Shown here: in pieces, positions 1-6,446 of the stretch
Layout of the letters: every line of letters begins with the position of its first letter
Numbering within the stretch: the first letter of the stretch is position 1
NCBI GenBank assembly: GCA_036505615.1
Contig: DASXTB010000171.1
Span: 1-10,398, forward strand
Length of the DNA: 10,398 nucleotides
Source: DASXTB01 sp036505615
GTDB taxonomy: Bacteria > Acidobacteriota > UBA6911 > JACQSX01
Direction: 5' to 3'
The notes under the pieces: model-generated
Told to the model about the DNA's origin: nothing
Seen by the model: the letters and a program-made list of their open reading frames with translations, nothing else
The model's database searches: none
Made by a program: the position numbers and the translations under genes

Positions 1-1755
1 GGCTTATCGGCACTCGGTAACAACGCCGCGCTTCAGTGGAACGCGCTTTACACGAAGGACCCGGACCTGAAGGCATTCCTGGCCAAGATAATACGCTATG
101 ACCTGGAAGCGACGCAGACAGTCGCGCCGGAGAACTTGCGAGTCGTCGCTGCCACACCTACCACCGTAGAACTCCGCTGGGATCCGATCAAGTATACCGG
201 TGAAGCAGGCGGATATCGAGTGTTCTACGGTGTGTCGCCGGGCGGCCCGTATACATTCTTTGATGAGACTCCGAACAAAACTGTCTCCTCGATGACCGTT
301 ACCGGACTGGATCCGAAATCGACCCGTTATTACTTTGCAGTTCAAGCAGTGACTTACCCGCACAAGGCCAATCAGACCACGGTCGTCAGCGATTTTGGTT
401 CTGAAGTATCTGTTGTTCGCGGTCCGGTCGATTTCTATTTTCCTTTTTACCAGTCAAGCGTCGACACCTTTACAGGATTTGCTGTGTCGAATTTCTCAGG
501 AGAGAGGGCCAATTTGAGTTTCACTGGTTTCGACGCAAGCGGCCAGCCTTCGCCGGCTTTAGGTGCGCTCAACTTCTCGCTCCCGCCGGGACACCAGTTT
601 GCCATGTTGGGAAGTGAGTTCCTGCGCTCTTTCCAGGCAGGCTGGGTTCGATTGATAAGTGATAACCCGGACATTGGCAGCTTCTTTCAGTTTGGCGCGA
701 CGGGCCAGTTGGATGGATCGTCATCGATCATCGGACAATCCCGTAAGTTTTACTTTACGCGTATCTTTGAAGGCCCAAACGCTTTTCGCGGCCAGCACGC
801 CACGACTTTTTTGAGCATTGCGAATCCCAATGACCACGCGATTTCTCTCAATCTGACCTTGCGGGGAGCGGCACCGGACCAAAATGGCTCGTCCACTAAA
901 GTCACCCGGACGCTGCCAGCAAAAGGATGGCTGTTTGAGCCGGTCTCGCAGATATTCGGACTCACTTCGCAGGCGTCGAACGGTTACGTTGAAGCGGAAG
1001 TCATTTCGGGGAGCGGCGCAGTGGGTTTTGAATCGATCCAGCTTCCAGAAAGCAGGACACTGATCGGGCTGAATGCTTCGTTCGGAAACGTTACTGACGA
1101 GCTCTATTCGGCACACCTGGCCAACGAGCAGCTTGCTTTTGGCATTGCATTCTTTACTAATTTGAAATTGGTGAATGTCAGCGACGAGCCACGAACCTTG
1201 ATGGTAAGGGCAATCTATAGTGGTGGCTTTAACTTGCCTGTTGACTTAACGCTGGCGCCCGGAGAAGTCCTCCAGGAAGATGTTCGAGACTTGTTTGGCG
1301 CCCTGGTGCCGACTACTTCTTCCATCCGTATCGAAGCCAGCGGGCCGGGTGTGATCGGCGATGTGATTTTCGGCGATGTCTTTACTTCCAGGTATGCGGC
1401 CGCCATGCCGCTGCAAACACGAAAATTCACCAGAGCCGTGTTTAGCCATGTCGCCAACGCCTTGAATTTTTTCACGGGCATTGCGCTCTACAATCCTGGC
1501 TCGCGTCCGGCCAACGTGACTGTGGAGGTATTTTCGGATCAGGGCGTGATGACGGGCCAAACCAGTTTTCAGTTGGGAGGGGCGTCACGTATCTCGAAGC
1601 TTCTTGCAGAGCTGCTACCTTCGACGGCGGGGCAGGCGGGAGGTTACCTTGTTGTCCGAAGCACTGAGCCACTTGTTGCCCAGCAACTGTTTGGAGATGC
1701 GGCGTTGAATTTCCTGTCTGCGGTTCCACCCACGATCGTGGAAAGCGCGCCATGA
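1..1755 (+). CDS. Secreted LRR/fibronectin type III protein with four tail repeats (5'-truncated by window edge)
   Basis: The frame is open from base 1, so the true start lies left of the window; the TTG at 136 is only an internal codon. The visible 584 residues begin with what looks like a leucine-rich-repeat end cap (LQWNALYTKDPDLKAFL near residues 11-27). A fibronectin type III domain follows at about 41-141, with the typical VELRWDP strand and a YYFAVQAV strand. The rest is four tandem copies of a ~110-residue beta-rich domain at about 144-249, 250-367, 368-473 and 474-584. Each copy has a strand like FTGFAVSN or FTGIALYNP, then a helix-like segment such as VSQIFG, VRDLFG or LAELLP, and closes with a G[YW]-[VL] strand and FG. 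No enzyme motif is visible. Such proteins are normally exported and probably bind surfaces or partners; the signal peptide would be outside the window. Family assignment of the tail repeat is unknown to me. Confidence 0.85.
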   Translation, partial: GLSALGNNAALQWNALYTKDPDLKAFLAKIIRYDLEATQTVAPENLRVVAATPTTVELRWDPIKYTGEAGGYRVFYGVSPGGPYTFFDETPNKTVSSMTVTGLDPKSTRYYFAVQAVTYPHKANQTTVVSDFGSEVSVVRGPVDFYFPFYQSSVDTFTGFAVSNFSGERANLSFTGFDASGQPSPALGALNFSLPPGHQFAMLGSEFLRSFQAGWVRLISDNPDIGSFFQFGATGQLDGSSSIIGQSRKFYFTRIFEGPNAFRGQHATTFLSIANPNDHAISLNLTLRGAAPDQNGSSTKVTRTLPAKGWLFEPVSQIFGLTSQASNGYVEAEVISGSGAVGFESIQLPESRTLIGLNASFGNVTDELYSAHLANEQLAFGIAFFTNLKLVNVSDEPRTLMVRAIYSGGFNLPVDLTLAPGEVLQEDVRDLFGALVPTTSSIRIEASGPGVIGDVIFGDVFTSRYAAAMPLQTRKFTRAVFSHVANALNFFTGIALYNPGSRPANVTVEVFSDQGVMTGQTSFQLGGASRISKLLAELLPSTAGQAGGYLVVRSTEPLVAQQLFGDAALNFLSAVPPTIVESAP

Positions 1756-1813
1756 GTTTGCCGGCCGCAGATCGACGGCGGAAGCCAGGATGTTCCAACT
1801 CGTCGCTGTTTGC

Positions 1814-1915
1814 GAAAATCTTGCGCTCCGCCGGGGCAAGCCCGGCGGAGGCGCCGGTGTTGTGTAGCGGTTCGTTCTTGTGAAAATCTTGGCTCCCCCG
1901 GCAAGGCCGGGGGAG
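1814..1915. repeat. Two tandem copies of a GC-rich hairpin repeat
   Basis: The 10-mer GAAAATCTTG occurs at 1814-1823 and again at 1882-1891, and each copy leads into a strong hairpin. The first pairs CTCCGCCGGG (1826-1835) with CCCGGCGGAG (1841-1850) around a 5-base loop. The second pairs CTCCCCCGG (1893-1901) with CCGGGGGAG (1907-1915), also around 5 bases. Stem bases differ between copies, but pairing is kept by compensating changes. No T-run follows, so classical intrinsic termination is not supported. The position between convergent genes would suit a bidirectional 3' end or a dispersed palindromic repeat. Confidence 0.75.
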
Positions 1916-1934
1916 GCTGTTTGGCATCCATCAC

Positions 1935-2018
1935 ATCTGTAGGGGCAGTTCGTGAACCGCCCGCCGGAGCATGCCAGTTCGTTGTAAGACGGCCGGCTCG
2001 CGAGCCGCCCCTACGGAT
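1935..2018. repeat. Compound inverted repeat with two internal hairpins
   Basis: The outer arms ATCTGTAGGGGC (1935-1946) and GCCCCTACGGAT (2007-2018) are complementary at 11 of 12 positions. Inside, GGCAGTTCGTGAACCGCC folds back on itself with one mismatch, and GGCTCGCGAGCC (1995-2006) is a perfect palindrome. The GTAGGGGC...GCCCCTAC frame around GTTCGTGAAC is a style of dispersed intergenic repeat that I recognise from many environmental bacterial genomes. It lies just beyond the 3' end of the minus-strand gene that stops at 2027, and may shape that transcript's end. Confidence 0.7.
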
Positions 2019-2026
2019 TATGCGTC

Positions 2027-2512
2027 CTATCTGATTACCTTGGCAGTAAGTATCGAAATGAGAGCGTCTCCTGCCTCTTTGGCGTCTTGGCGAATTTGAG
2101 AAGCCCCTAGGACAATAGTCTCCCCGTCCGCTAGGACAACGTCCGTTCTCACGCCTGCATTTGAGTACGCGATCTTTTCGTGTCCCATTTCCCCCGCCGT
2201 TCTCGGCACCTCAAACTGGATGCTGAGGTCGTCTATGCGGATCTGGTGTTTTGTTTCGCCGGTCGATTTCGCTGCATCAGGAGCGCTGGTAACCCCGACC
2301 CTGCCAAGACGGATGGTGTAGTAGAAGAGGCTTTTGCCGGCGACACTGGCTTCATTTCCTTCGTTGGCGCGAATAACCGGGGTATCGACCAGCTCGAAAC
2401 TCTGGTATTGCGTCAGCGAGCGGAATGAGCTGCAAAAGTGTTGGTAGAAGTTTATATCTTTTTGGAGGTCCCGGATGAACGCAGATTCGAGCGGACCTAG
2501 GGCCGCTGCCAA
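2027..2512 (-). CDS. Hypothetical protein, start uncertain
   Basis: This is a minus-strand frame ending with TAG at 2027-2029. It has no ATG before residue GEMGHE deep inside the protein. Read from the TTG at 2510-2512 it gives 161 residues; the frame continues to a GTG at 2570-2572, but those extra 20 codons lie in the hexamer repeat array and encode low-complexity VVHVIVCVSVVV, so I exclude them. The body reads like real protein: a middle with LVDTPVIRANEGNEASV, a charged IRIDDLSIQFEVPR stretch, and a C-terminus ADGETIVLGASQIR ... ALISILTAKVIR that predicts as paired beta strands. That ending loosely recalls the closing strands of secretin-like or other beta-rich exported proteins, but I do not assign a family. 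No Shine-Dalgarno is visible at any candidate start. The array may have cut off the original N-terminus, so this could be a remnant. Confidence 0.5.
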   Translation of the reverse strand: MAAALGPLESAFIRDLQKDINFYQHFCSSFRSLTQYQSFELVDTPVIRANEGNEASVAGKSLFYYTIRLGRVGVTSAPDAAKSTGETKHQIRIDDLSIQFEVPRTAGEMGHEKIAYSNAGVRTDVVLADGETIVLGASQIRQDAKEAGDALISILTAKVIR

Positions 2513-2640
2513 AAAACCGCCCACGTTCACGATCACGACCACGCTCACGCACACGATTACGTGGACGACCACGAGTGTCGTCGTTAAACGTGAGCGTCGT
2601 CGTGGACGTGATCGTGAACGTGATCATCGTCGGTTTTTTG
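2510..2640. repeat. Hexamer foldback array, copy 1
   Basis: The left arm holds nine consecutive 6-base units, mostly CACGNN, at 2522-2575 (CACGTT, CACGAT, CACGAC, CACGCT, CACGCA, CACGAT, then three variants, all keeping ACG). The right arm holds seven units, mostly CGTGNN, at 2589-2630. The arms are complementary: CACGTTCACGATCACG (2522-2537) pairs perfectly with 2607-2622, and the outer ends CAAAAAACCG (2510-2519) and CGGTTTTTTG (2631-2640) pair perfectly. The A6/T6 ends give a T-run after a stem on both strands, so a bidirectional terminator role is possible. The six-base period makes every frame look open, but the encoded peptides are low-complexity. Confidence 0.85.
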
Positions 2641-2829
2641 CAAAAACTCGGCTAAGGAAAATCATTTTTTTACTACTGATTACACCAAGGATAAGGTGGG
2701 TATGACGCAACGCCTCTTGCCGGGTCTCACACTGTCGGCAGCCCAAAAAACCTTGCCTCCAGTATTGAAAATCGAGATAGATTACGGCGTTCCCTCGCGC
2801 AAAGCGAGAGACGAAACGTTTAGATAATC
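2641..2829. other. Leader region of the FAD oxidoreductase gene
   Basis: This non-coding stretch lies between the foldback array and the oxidoreductase start. It contains a weak hairpin CTCGC/GCGAG near 2793-2807 about 25 bases before the start codon. No promoter with convincing -35 and -10 boxes and no clear Shine-Dalgarno can be pointed out, although the promoter of the downstream gene most likely lies here. Confidence 0.4.
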
Positions 2830-3930
2830 ATGACAAAGTACAAGTCAGGCGCGGTGATTGGCGCGGGAGTGGTGGGCCTGGCGATTGCGGCCGAGCTGAG
2901 CGCGGCAGGGCTGTGCGACGAATTGTGGGTGCTGGAAAAGGAAGCATCCTTCGGACGTGGCACCAGTTCGCGCAACAGCGAAGTGATCCACGCGGGCCTG
3001 TATTATCCGCCCAGCAGCCTGAAGGCTCGACTGTGCGTCGAAGGGCGGGAGCGCATCTACGATCTCTGCCGCCGCCACCAGATCGTTCACAGACCGATTG
3101 GGAAGCTGATCGTCGCTGCCGATGACCAGGAAGTTGCCAACCTGAATCACATTGAGGGCAACGCGCGCGCCTGCGGCGTGCCCATAGAGCAGCTCTCGCA
3201 GGAGAAAATTCGGTCGCTGGAGCCTGCTATCACGTGTTGCTCCGCTCTTTATTCGCCGCGAAGCGGAATTGTCGATTCGCATGGATTAATGCAGCACTTC
3301 CATCGCCAGGCGGCGCGTCATAATACGGAATTTGTTTTCAACACCGCTGTTACCGGCATCGCTCGACAGAACGGCAGATATCTGGTCGAGACGCAAACTG
3401 TCGACGGAGAGCCGTTTACACTGGAGGCCGACCTGGTGGTCAACGCAGCCGGTCTTTACAGCGACCAGATCGCTTCGCTGGCCGGTTTCCGTTATCAACT
3501 GCATTATTGCAAGGGTTGTTATTTCTCCGTCAATCAGTCAAAGGCGCACTTGTGCTCACATCTGATCTATCCGGCCGTCGGAGAGCACTCCGTCAGCCTG
3601 GGCGTGCACGTGGGCTTTGACCTTACCGGGCGCATGCGTCTCGGTCCGGACGCACACTATATCGAGCGCAACGAAGATTATTCGGTCCCGATTGAGTTGA
3701 AAGACCCGTTTTATGAAGCGGCCCATCGATACCTGCCGTTTCTTGAACCCGAAGACCTGGCGCCTGAGATGTCCGGTATCCGGCCGAAGCTGCAAGGACC
3801 AGGCGAGCCCTTTGCGGACTTTGTCATTCGCCAGGATTTGCCGCAGTTTATAAACTGCGTGGGCATCGATTCACCCGGTTTAACGTCGTCGCCCGCGATC
3901 GCTTCTTATGTCAGGAGCTTGGTTCAGTGA
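2830..3930 (+). CDS. FAD-dependent oxidoreductase, L-2-hydroxyglutarate dehydrogenase/oxidase family (DAO fold)
   Basis: The 366-residue product has the N-terminal FAD-binding signature IGAGVVGLAIA (residues 10-20) and an acidic residue ending strand 2 (VLEKE, 34-38). The family hallmark SSRNSEVIHAGLYY follows at 46-59, with SGIVDSHGL at 145-153, VVNAAGLYSD at 203-212, KGCYF at 228-232, HLIYP at 244-248, GIRPKL at 316-321 and the flavin-contact end GIDSPGLTSSPAIA at 345-358. Characterised relatives such as bacterial LhgO and human L2HGDH oxidise L-2-hydroxyglutarate to 2-oxoglutarate and pass electrons to the quinone pool. This protein is somewhat shorter than the ~420-residue E. coli LhgO, so the exact substrate is inferred. 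The ATG at 2830 places the nucleotide fold at the N-terminus as expected, although no good Shine-Dalgarno precedes it. It stands alone, bounded by repeat elements on both sides. There is no signal peptide, so it is cytosolic or membrane-associated. Confidence 0.88.
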   Translation: MTKYKSGAVIGAGVVGLAIAAELSAAGLCDELWVLEKEASFGRGTSSRNSEVIHAGLYYPPSSLKARLCVEGRERIYDLCRRHQIVHRPIGKLIVAADDQEVANLNHIEGNARACGVPIEQLSQEKIRSLEPAITCCSALYSPRSGIVDSHGLMQHFHRQAARHNTEFVFNTAVTGIARQNGRYLVETQTVDGEPFTLEADLVVNAAGLYSDQIASLAGFRYQLHYCKGCYFSVNQSKAHLCSHLIYPAVGEHSVSLGVHVGFDLTGRMRLGPDAHYIERNEDYSVPIELKDPFYEAAHRYLPFLEPEDLAPEMSGIRPKLQGPGEPFADFVIRQDLPQFINCVGIDSPGLTSSPAIASYVRSLVQ

Positions 3931-3965
3931 GGCGTGAGAAAATCTGAGCCGCGACCGTTAGCCTA

Positions 3966-4424
3966 GATTATTCACAAACATTCACCGCAGAGGCAAAAAG
4001 GACGCAAAGATTTTAAGGGGATTTCTCTCAGTTCGGAACCTGTATTCATGGCATGTTGCCCCAGTCAGCCACGCAGCGGCGATGAGAATTGTAGCCGACG
4101 GCCGTAAGCCCTCGGTTGGCAAGACCCCATCCCTGGGACAGAGCCGCGTAGCGGCGAAAGAATTCCGGAACCGTAGCAGGTCCCGGGCGTAAATCCGCAT
4201 TAGAATTGTGGCCATTCTCTCTGAACTCGATTCTGTCGCCGCTTCGCGGCTCTGTCTGGTTGGGGGAATCCGGAGACACAGGGCTTACGCCCTGCGCTAC
4301 AATTCTGGACGCCGCTGCGCGGCTGATTGGCCAACCGGGCTTGTGCTCGCGGATTGACTGTTGCATATCTTTTGGTTGCGGCTTTGCCGCGCTTTGACTC
4401 TGTATTGAATGTTTGTGAATAATC
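3966..4424. mobile_element. 459-bp nested inverted-repeat (foldback/MITE-like) element
   Basis: The ends are a perfect 19-bp inverted repeat: GATTATTCACAAACATTCA at 3966-3984 and its reverse complement at 4406-4424. Inside, a second pair of ~50-base arms (4061-4112 and 4280-4330) matches at roughly 80%, including CGCAGCGGCG, AGAATTGTAGC and CGTAAGCCCT. A third pair, 4137-4156 and 4237-4256, matches at 19 of 20 bases. The whole element could fold into one long hairpin. It encodes no convincing protein: open frames here are translations of the palindrome. No clear target-site duplication is visible at the edges. A non-autonomous transposable element is the favoured reading; a structured RNA or a nest of separate repeats inserted into one another are alternatives. 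Confidence 0.65.
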
Positions 4425-4456
4425 CGAATGGTACAGTCTACTAGCTCGTAATTATC

Positions 4457-4462
4457 AAGGAG
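4457..4462 (+). promoter_or_regulatory. Shine-Dalgarno site of the porin gene
   Basis: AAGGAG lies six bases before the ATG at 4469. This spacing favours 4469 over the second in-frame ATG at 4484, which would be 21 bases away. Confidence 0.75.
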
Positions 4463-4468
4463 TGAGGA

Positions 4469-6130
4469 ATGGAAAGAACAAGAATGACTCGACTGCTTGC
4501 AATTCTAATTCTCTTGCTCGCCGGTTTGTCTCCAATTCCTTCACTGGCGGCCCAGCCCTCAAAACCTGCGCGAACTGCTCGAGAATCGACTTTGGATGAT
4601 CCGCACAGAGGCAAGTCGCTTCAGCTTTTGCAGGAGCAAGTGGTGCGGCAGCAGCAACAGATAGACCAGTTGCGCGCCGCACTGGATGAGCAGAAGCGAT
4701 TGCTGGAACTGATCGTCCGGTCGCTGCCTCCTGCCAAAGTTGAGTCTCTGCAGTCCGCCACATCCGTCACCGCCGCCGCCGGCAGAGCGACCGCTTTTAC
4801 ATTCGAGAGCGTTAGCAGCGCAGGTACAACGGCTGATTCTCTCGGCGAGACACACCCGGCAGCGGAGCAGGAAATCAAGCAACAGGCCGACAGTCTGGCC
4901 CAGAAGGTGGATGAAGCTTTGAAAAATCTGGGAGGCTTTCGCTTCAGCGGCGACTTCCGCTTTCGCGCCGACGCCCAGCTCCGCTCTTCCAACGAAGTGG
5001 CGGGCCCCCTGCAAAACCTCCGCTCCCGTTATCGCCTGCGCTTGAATGTGGACAAGCAGTGGGATCCGAGTTTCCGATTCCACATGCAGCTTTCAACCGG
5101 GCCTATGAACAACGCGATCACTAATGATCAGGACTTTGGCGGCATCGTGGCCAAGCATTCGTTCTCCGTTGCGGAGGCTTACATTGCCTTCCTCCCCAGT
5201 TCGAAGTTTGAGATGCGCGGCGGACGAATGGAGGAAGCCTTTGCCGATAACATGCGGTTTCTCTGGGATGATGACGTGCGCTTCAACGGATTTCAACAAA
5301 GCCTGACGCTTCCCGTTCGATCTCAAGTCATCAAAAGCGTGGAGTTCCGCATGGGAGAATATTTCTTGAGCAATCCCAACGTAGTGATTCTCGCTGCCGG
5401 CTCGCCCTTCGTGACCGCAGGTTTTCAGCCGGGTACGAAAGTAAGAGATACGCTGCTGTTCCACCCGGGCCTGATTATGAAGGGAGATCTGAGCAACAGA
5501 TGGAATCACCAGTTTAGTGGTGATATTCAAATTTACAGAAACCCGAACGAAATTCAGCTTGCCTCGACGGTGAACGGATTTCCGGTCTTGGTCAGCAATA
5601 CGCTTGGTATTGCACTCTCAGGCCCATTAGGTGGAACGGGGAACGCCACGACGACGGCAGGCGGAGCCATTTACAGCGCTCCTCATTTTCAAATCGCTCG
5701 TCTTGTCTATCGCCTGGAGAACAAGGGAGTGAAGATCGGTGATCGCGAAGTGCCGTGGTGGCTGGATTTTCAGGTGGCTCGAAACATGGGGACCCGCAAG
5801 CTGCGTGACGCCGTGATGGCGTCAGCGAATCTAGGCACGGTCAAAGGACCTCGAGACGTGCGATTCTTGTACCAATTTGCAATCAAAGACGCCAATTCGT
5901 TGATTTCGCAATTCACAGACGATGATTTGGGAACGGGATCGGGAGTGAATATTTCCGTACACGCCTTTCGCTTTGACCTGGGGCTGACGCGCTTTCTACA
6001 ATGGCAGAATCTACTTTTCGTGCAAAATGAGCGGCGTTCCAGCAATCCCGCAGAACAGCTGTTTGTGCCTTTGCAGCGGGGAGCAAGGACGACCTTCCGC
6101 TATCTGGGGCAACTGAATTTTACATTTTAA
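4469..6130 (+). CDS. Putative outer-membrane porin with N-terminal coiled coil
   Basis: The 553-residue product starts with a signal peptide (basic MERTRMTR, hydrophobic LLAILILLLAGL, probable cleavage after SLAA near residue 28). A heptad-rich, Gln-rich segment at about 50-86 (LLQEQVVRQQQQIDQLRAAL) and a second helical stretch at 131-154 predict coiled coil. From about residue 156 the chain is a series of alternating amphipathic strands typical of a beta barrel (FRFSGDFRFRADAQLR, RYRLRLNVD, AEAYIAFLPS, FEMRGGRMEE). The late motif FTDDDLG (482-488) and the C-terminal NFTF with final Phe, the usual barrel-assembly signal, fit the putative porin family (Porin_5-like). It should form a diffusion channel, probably trimeric with the coiled coil in the periplasm; cargo is unknown. 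The gene is monocistronic in context, with repeat elements on both sides and a copy of the upstream element's 13-bp end starting at the base after its stop. Confidence 0.85.
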   Translation: MERTRMTRLLAILILLLAGLSPIPSLAAQPSKPARTARESTLDDPHRGKSLQLLQEQVVRQQQQIDQLRAALDEQKRLLELIVRSLPPAKVESLQSATSVTAAAGRATAFTFESVSSAGTTADSLGETHPAAEQEIKQQADSLAQKVDEALKNLGGFRFSGDFRFRADAQLRSSNEVAGPLQNLRSRYRLRLNVDKQWDPSFRFHMQLSTGPMNNAITNDQDFGGIVAKHSFSVAEAYIAFLPSSKFEMRGGRMEEAFADNMRFLWDDDVRFNGFQQSLTLPVRSQVIKSVEFRMGEYFLSNPNVVILAAGSPFVTAGFQPGTKVRDTLLFHPGLIMKGDLSNRWNHQFSGDIQIYRNPNEIQLASTVNGFPVLVSNTLGIALSGPLGGTGNATTTAGGAIYSAPHFQIARLVYRLENKGVKIGDREVPWWLDFQVARNMGTRKLRDAVMASANLGTVKGPRDVRFLYQFAIKDANSLISQFTDDDLGTGSGVNISVHAFRFDLGLTRFLQWQNLLFVQNERRSSNPAEQLFVPLQRGARTTFRYLGQLNFTF

Positions 6131-6143
6131 GATTATTCACAAA
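6131..6143 (+). repeat. Copy of the foldback-element end sequence, abutting the porin stop codon
   Basis: GATTATTCACAAA starts at the base directly after the TAA of the porin gene. The same 13 bases begin the element at 3966 and, inverted, end it at 4412-4424. After these 13 bases the sequence diverges (TTCTG here, CATTCA in the element). Confidence 0.7.
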
Positions 6144-6158
6144 TTCTGAAAAGCGAGC

Positions 6159-6185
6159 CGCGGATTACGCGGATCAACGCGGATA
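6159..6185 (+). repeat. Short tandem repeat, three CGCGGAT units
   Basis: CGCGGATTA, CGCGGATCAA and CGCGGATAA follow one another without a gap at 6159-6185. Similar short runs of this motif are scattered in many environmental genomes. No gene or regulatory function can be read from it. Confidence 0.65.
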
Positions 6186-6210
6186 ATTTCGGGAGCGGCA
6201 GAGAGAGGCG

Positions 6211-6367
6211 CCAAAAAACGACCGACCACGTTCACGCTCACGATCACGTCCACGTCAACGACCACGGTCACCGTGTTGAAAAAAAGATCGCAAATATCAA
6301 GCGAGTCGTACCTCGTGGACCTGGACGCGGACGTGGCCGTGGTCGTCGACGTGGACGTGAACGTGAA
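6211..6367. repeat. Hexamer foldback array, copy 2
   Basis: The left arm at 6227-6268 holds seven units of the CACGNN type (CACGTT, CACGCT, CACGAT, CACGTC, CACGTC, AACGAC, CACGGT). The right arm at 6314-6367 holds nine units, mostly CGTGNN (for example CGTGGC, CGTGGT, CGTCGA, CGTGGA, CGTGAA, CGTGAA). The stretch 6249-6271 is complementary to 6333-6355 at 21 of 23 positions. The array begins with CCAAAAAACG (6211-6220), nearly the same as the start of copy 1, but no T-run follows the right arm. The loop region (about 6272-6313) carries A-rich sequence and no gene. It sits between the porin and peptidase genes. Confidence 0.83.
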
Positions 6368-6446
6368 CGGCGTTAATCCTCAAAATGTCCAAACCCGAGG
6401 GCTCTTCGAGCCTGAATCATGCGCGGAAACTTAAAGGAGAGAGAAG

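Noticed and set aside
1810..2034. Open frame of 74 residues in the convergent intergenic region
   Set aside because: It consists almost entirely of the hairpin repeats; the peptide is an artefact of palindromic GC-rich DNA.
2510..2640. CRISPR array, suggested by the regular short repeats
   Set aside because: The period is six bases with no spacers, and the two halves are inverted, unlike CRISPR repeats of 23-47 bases with unique spacers; no cas gene is present.
2475..2705. Open frame encoding a Thr-rich then Arg-rich peptide (KRERRRGRDRERDHRR)
   Set aside because: It is the translation of the hexamer foldback array; the composition follows directly from the six-base period, and there is no ribosome site.
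4046..4397. Open frames on both strands inside the 459-bp nested palindrome
   Set aside because: Both strands give similar frames because the DNA is palindromic; no transposase or other motif, and no Shine-Dalgarno.
3970..6139. TTATTCACA sequences at 3968-3976, 4414-4422 (inverted) and 6133-6141 resemble DnaA boxes (TTATCCACA), hinting at an origin
   Set aside because: Each differs from the consensus by one base, they are part of the foldback-element end, and there is no dnaA, dnaN or AT-rich unwinding region nearby.
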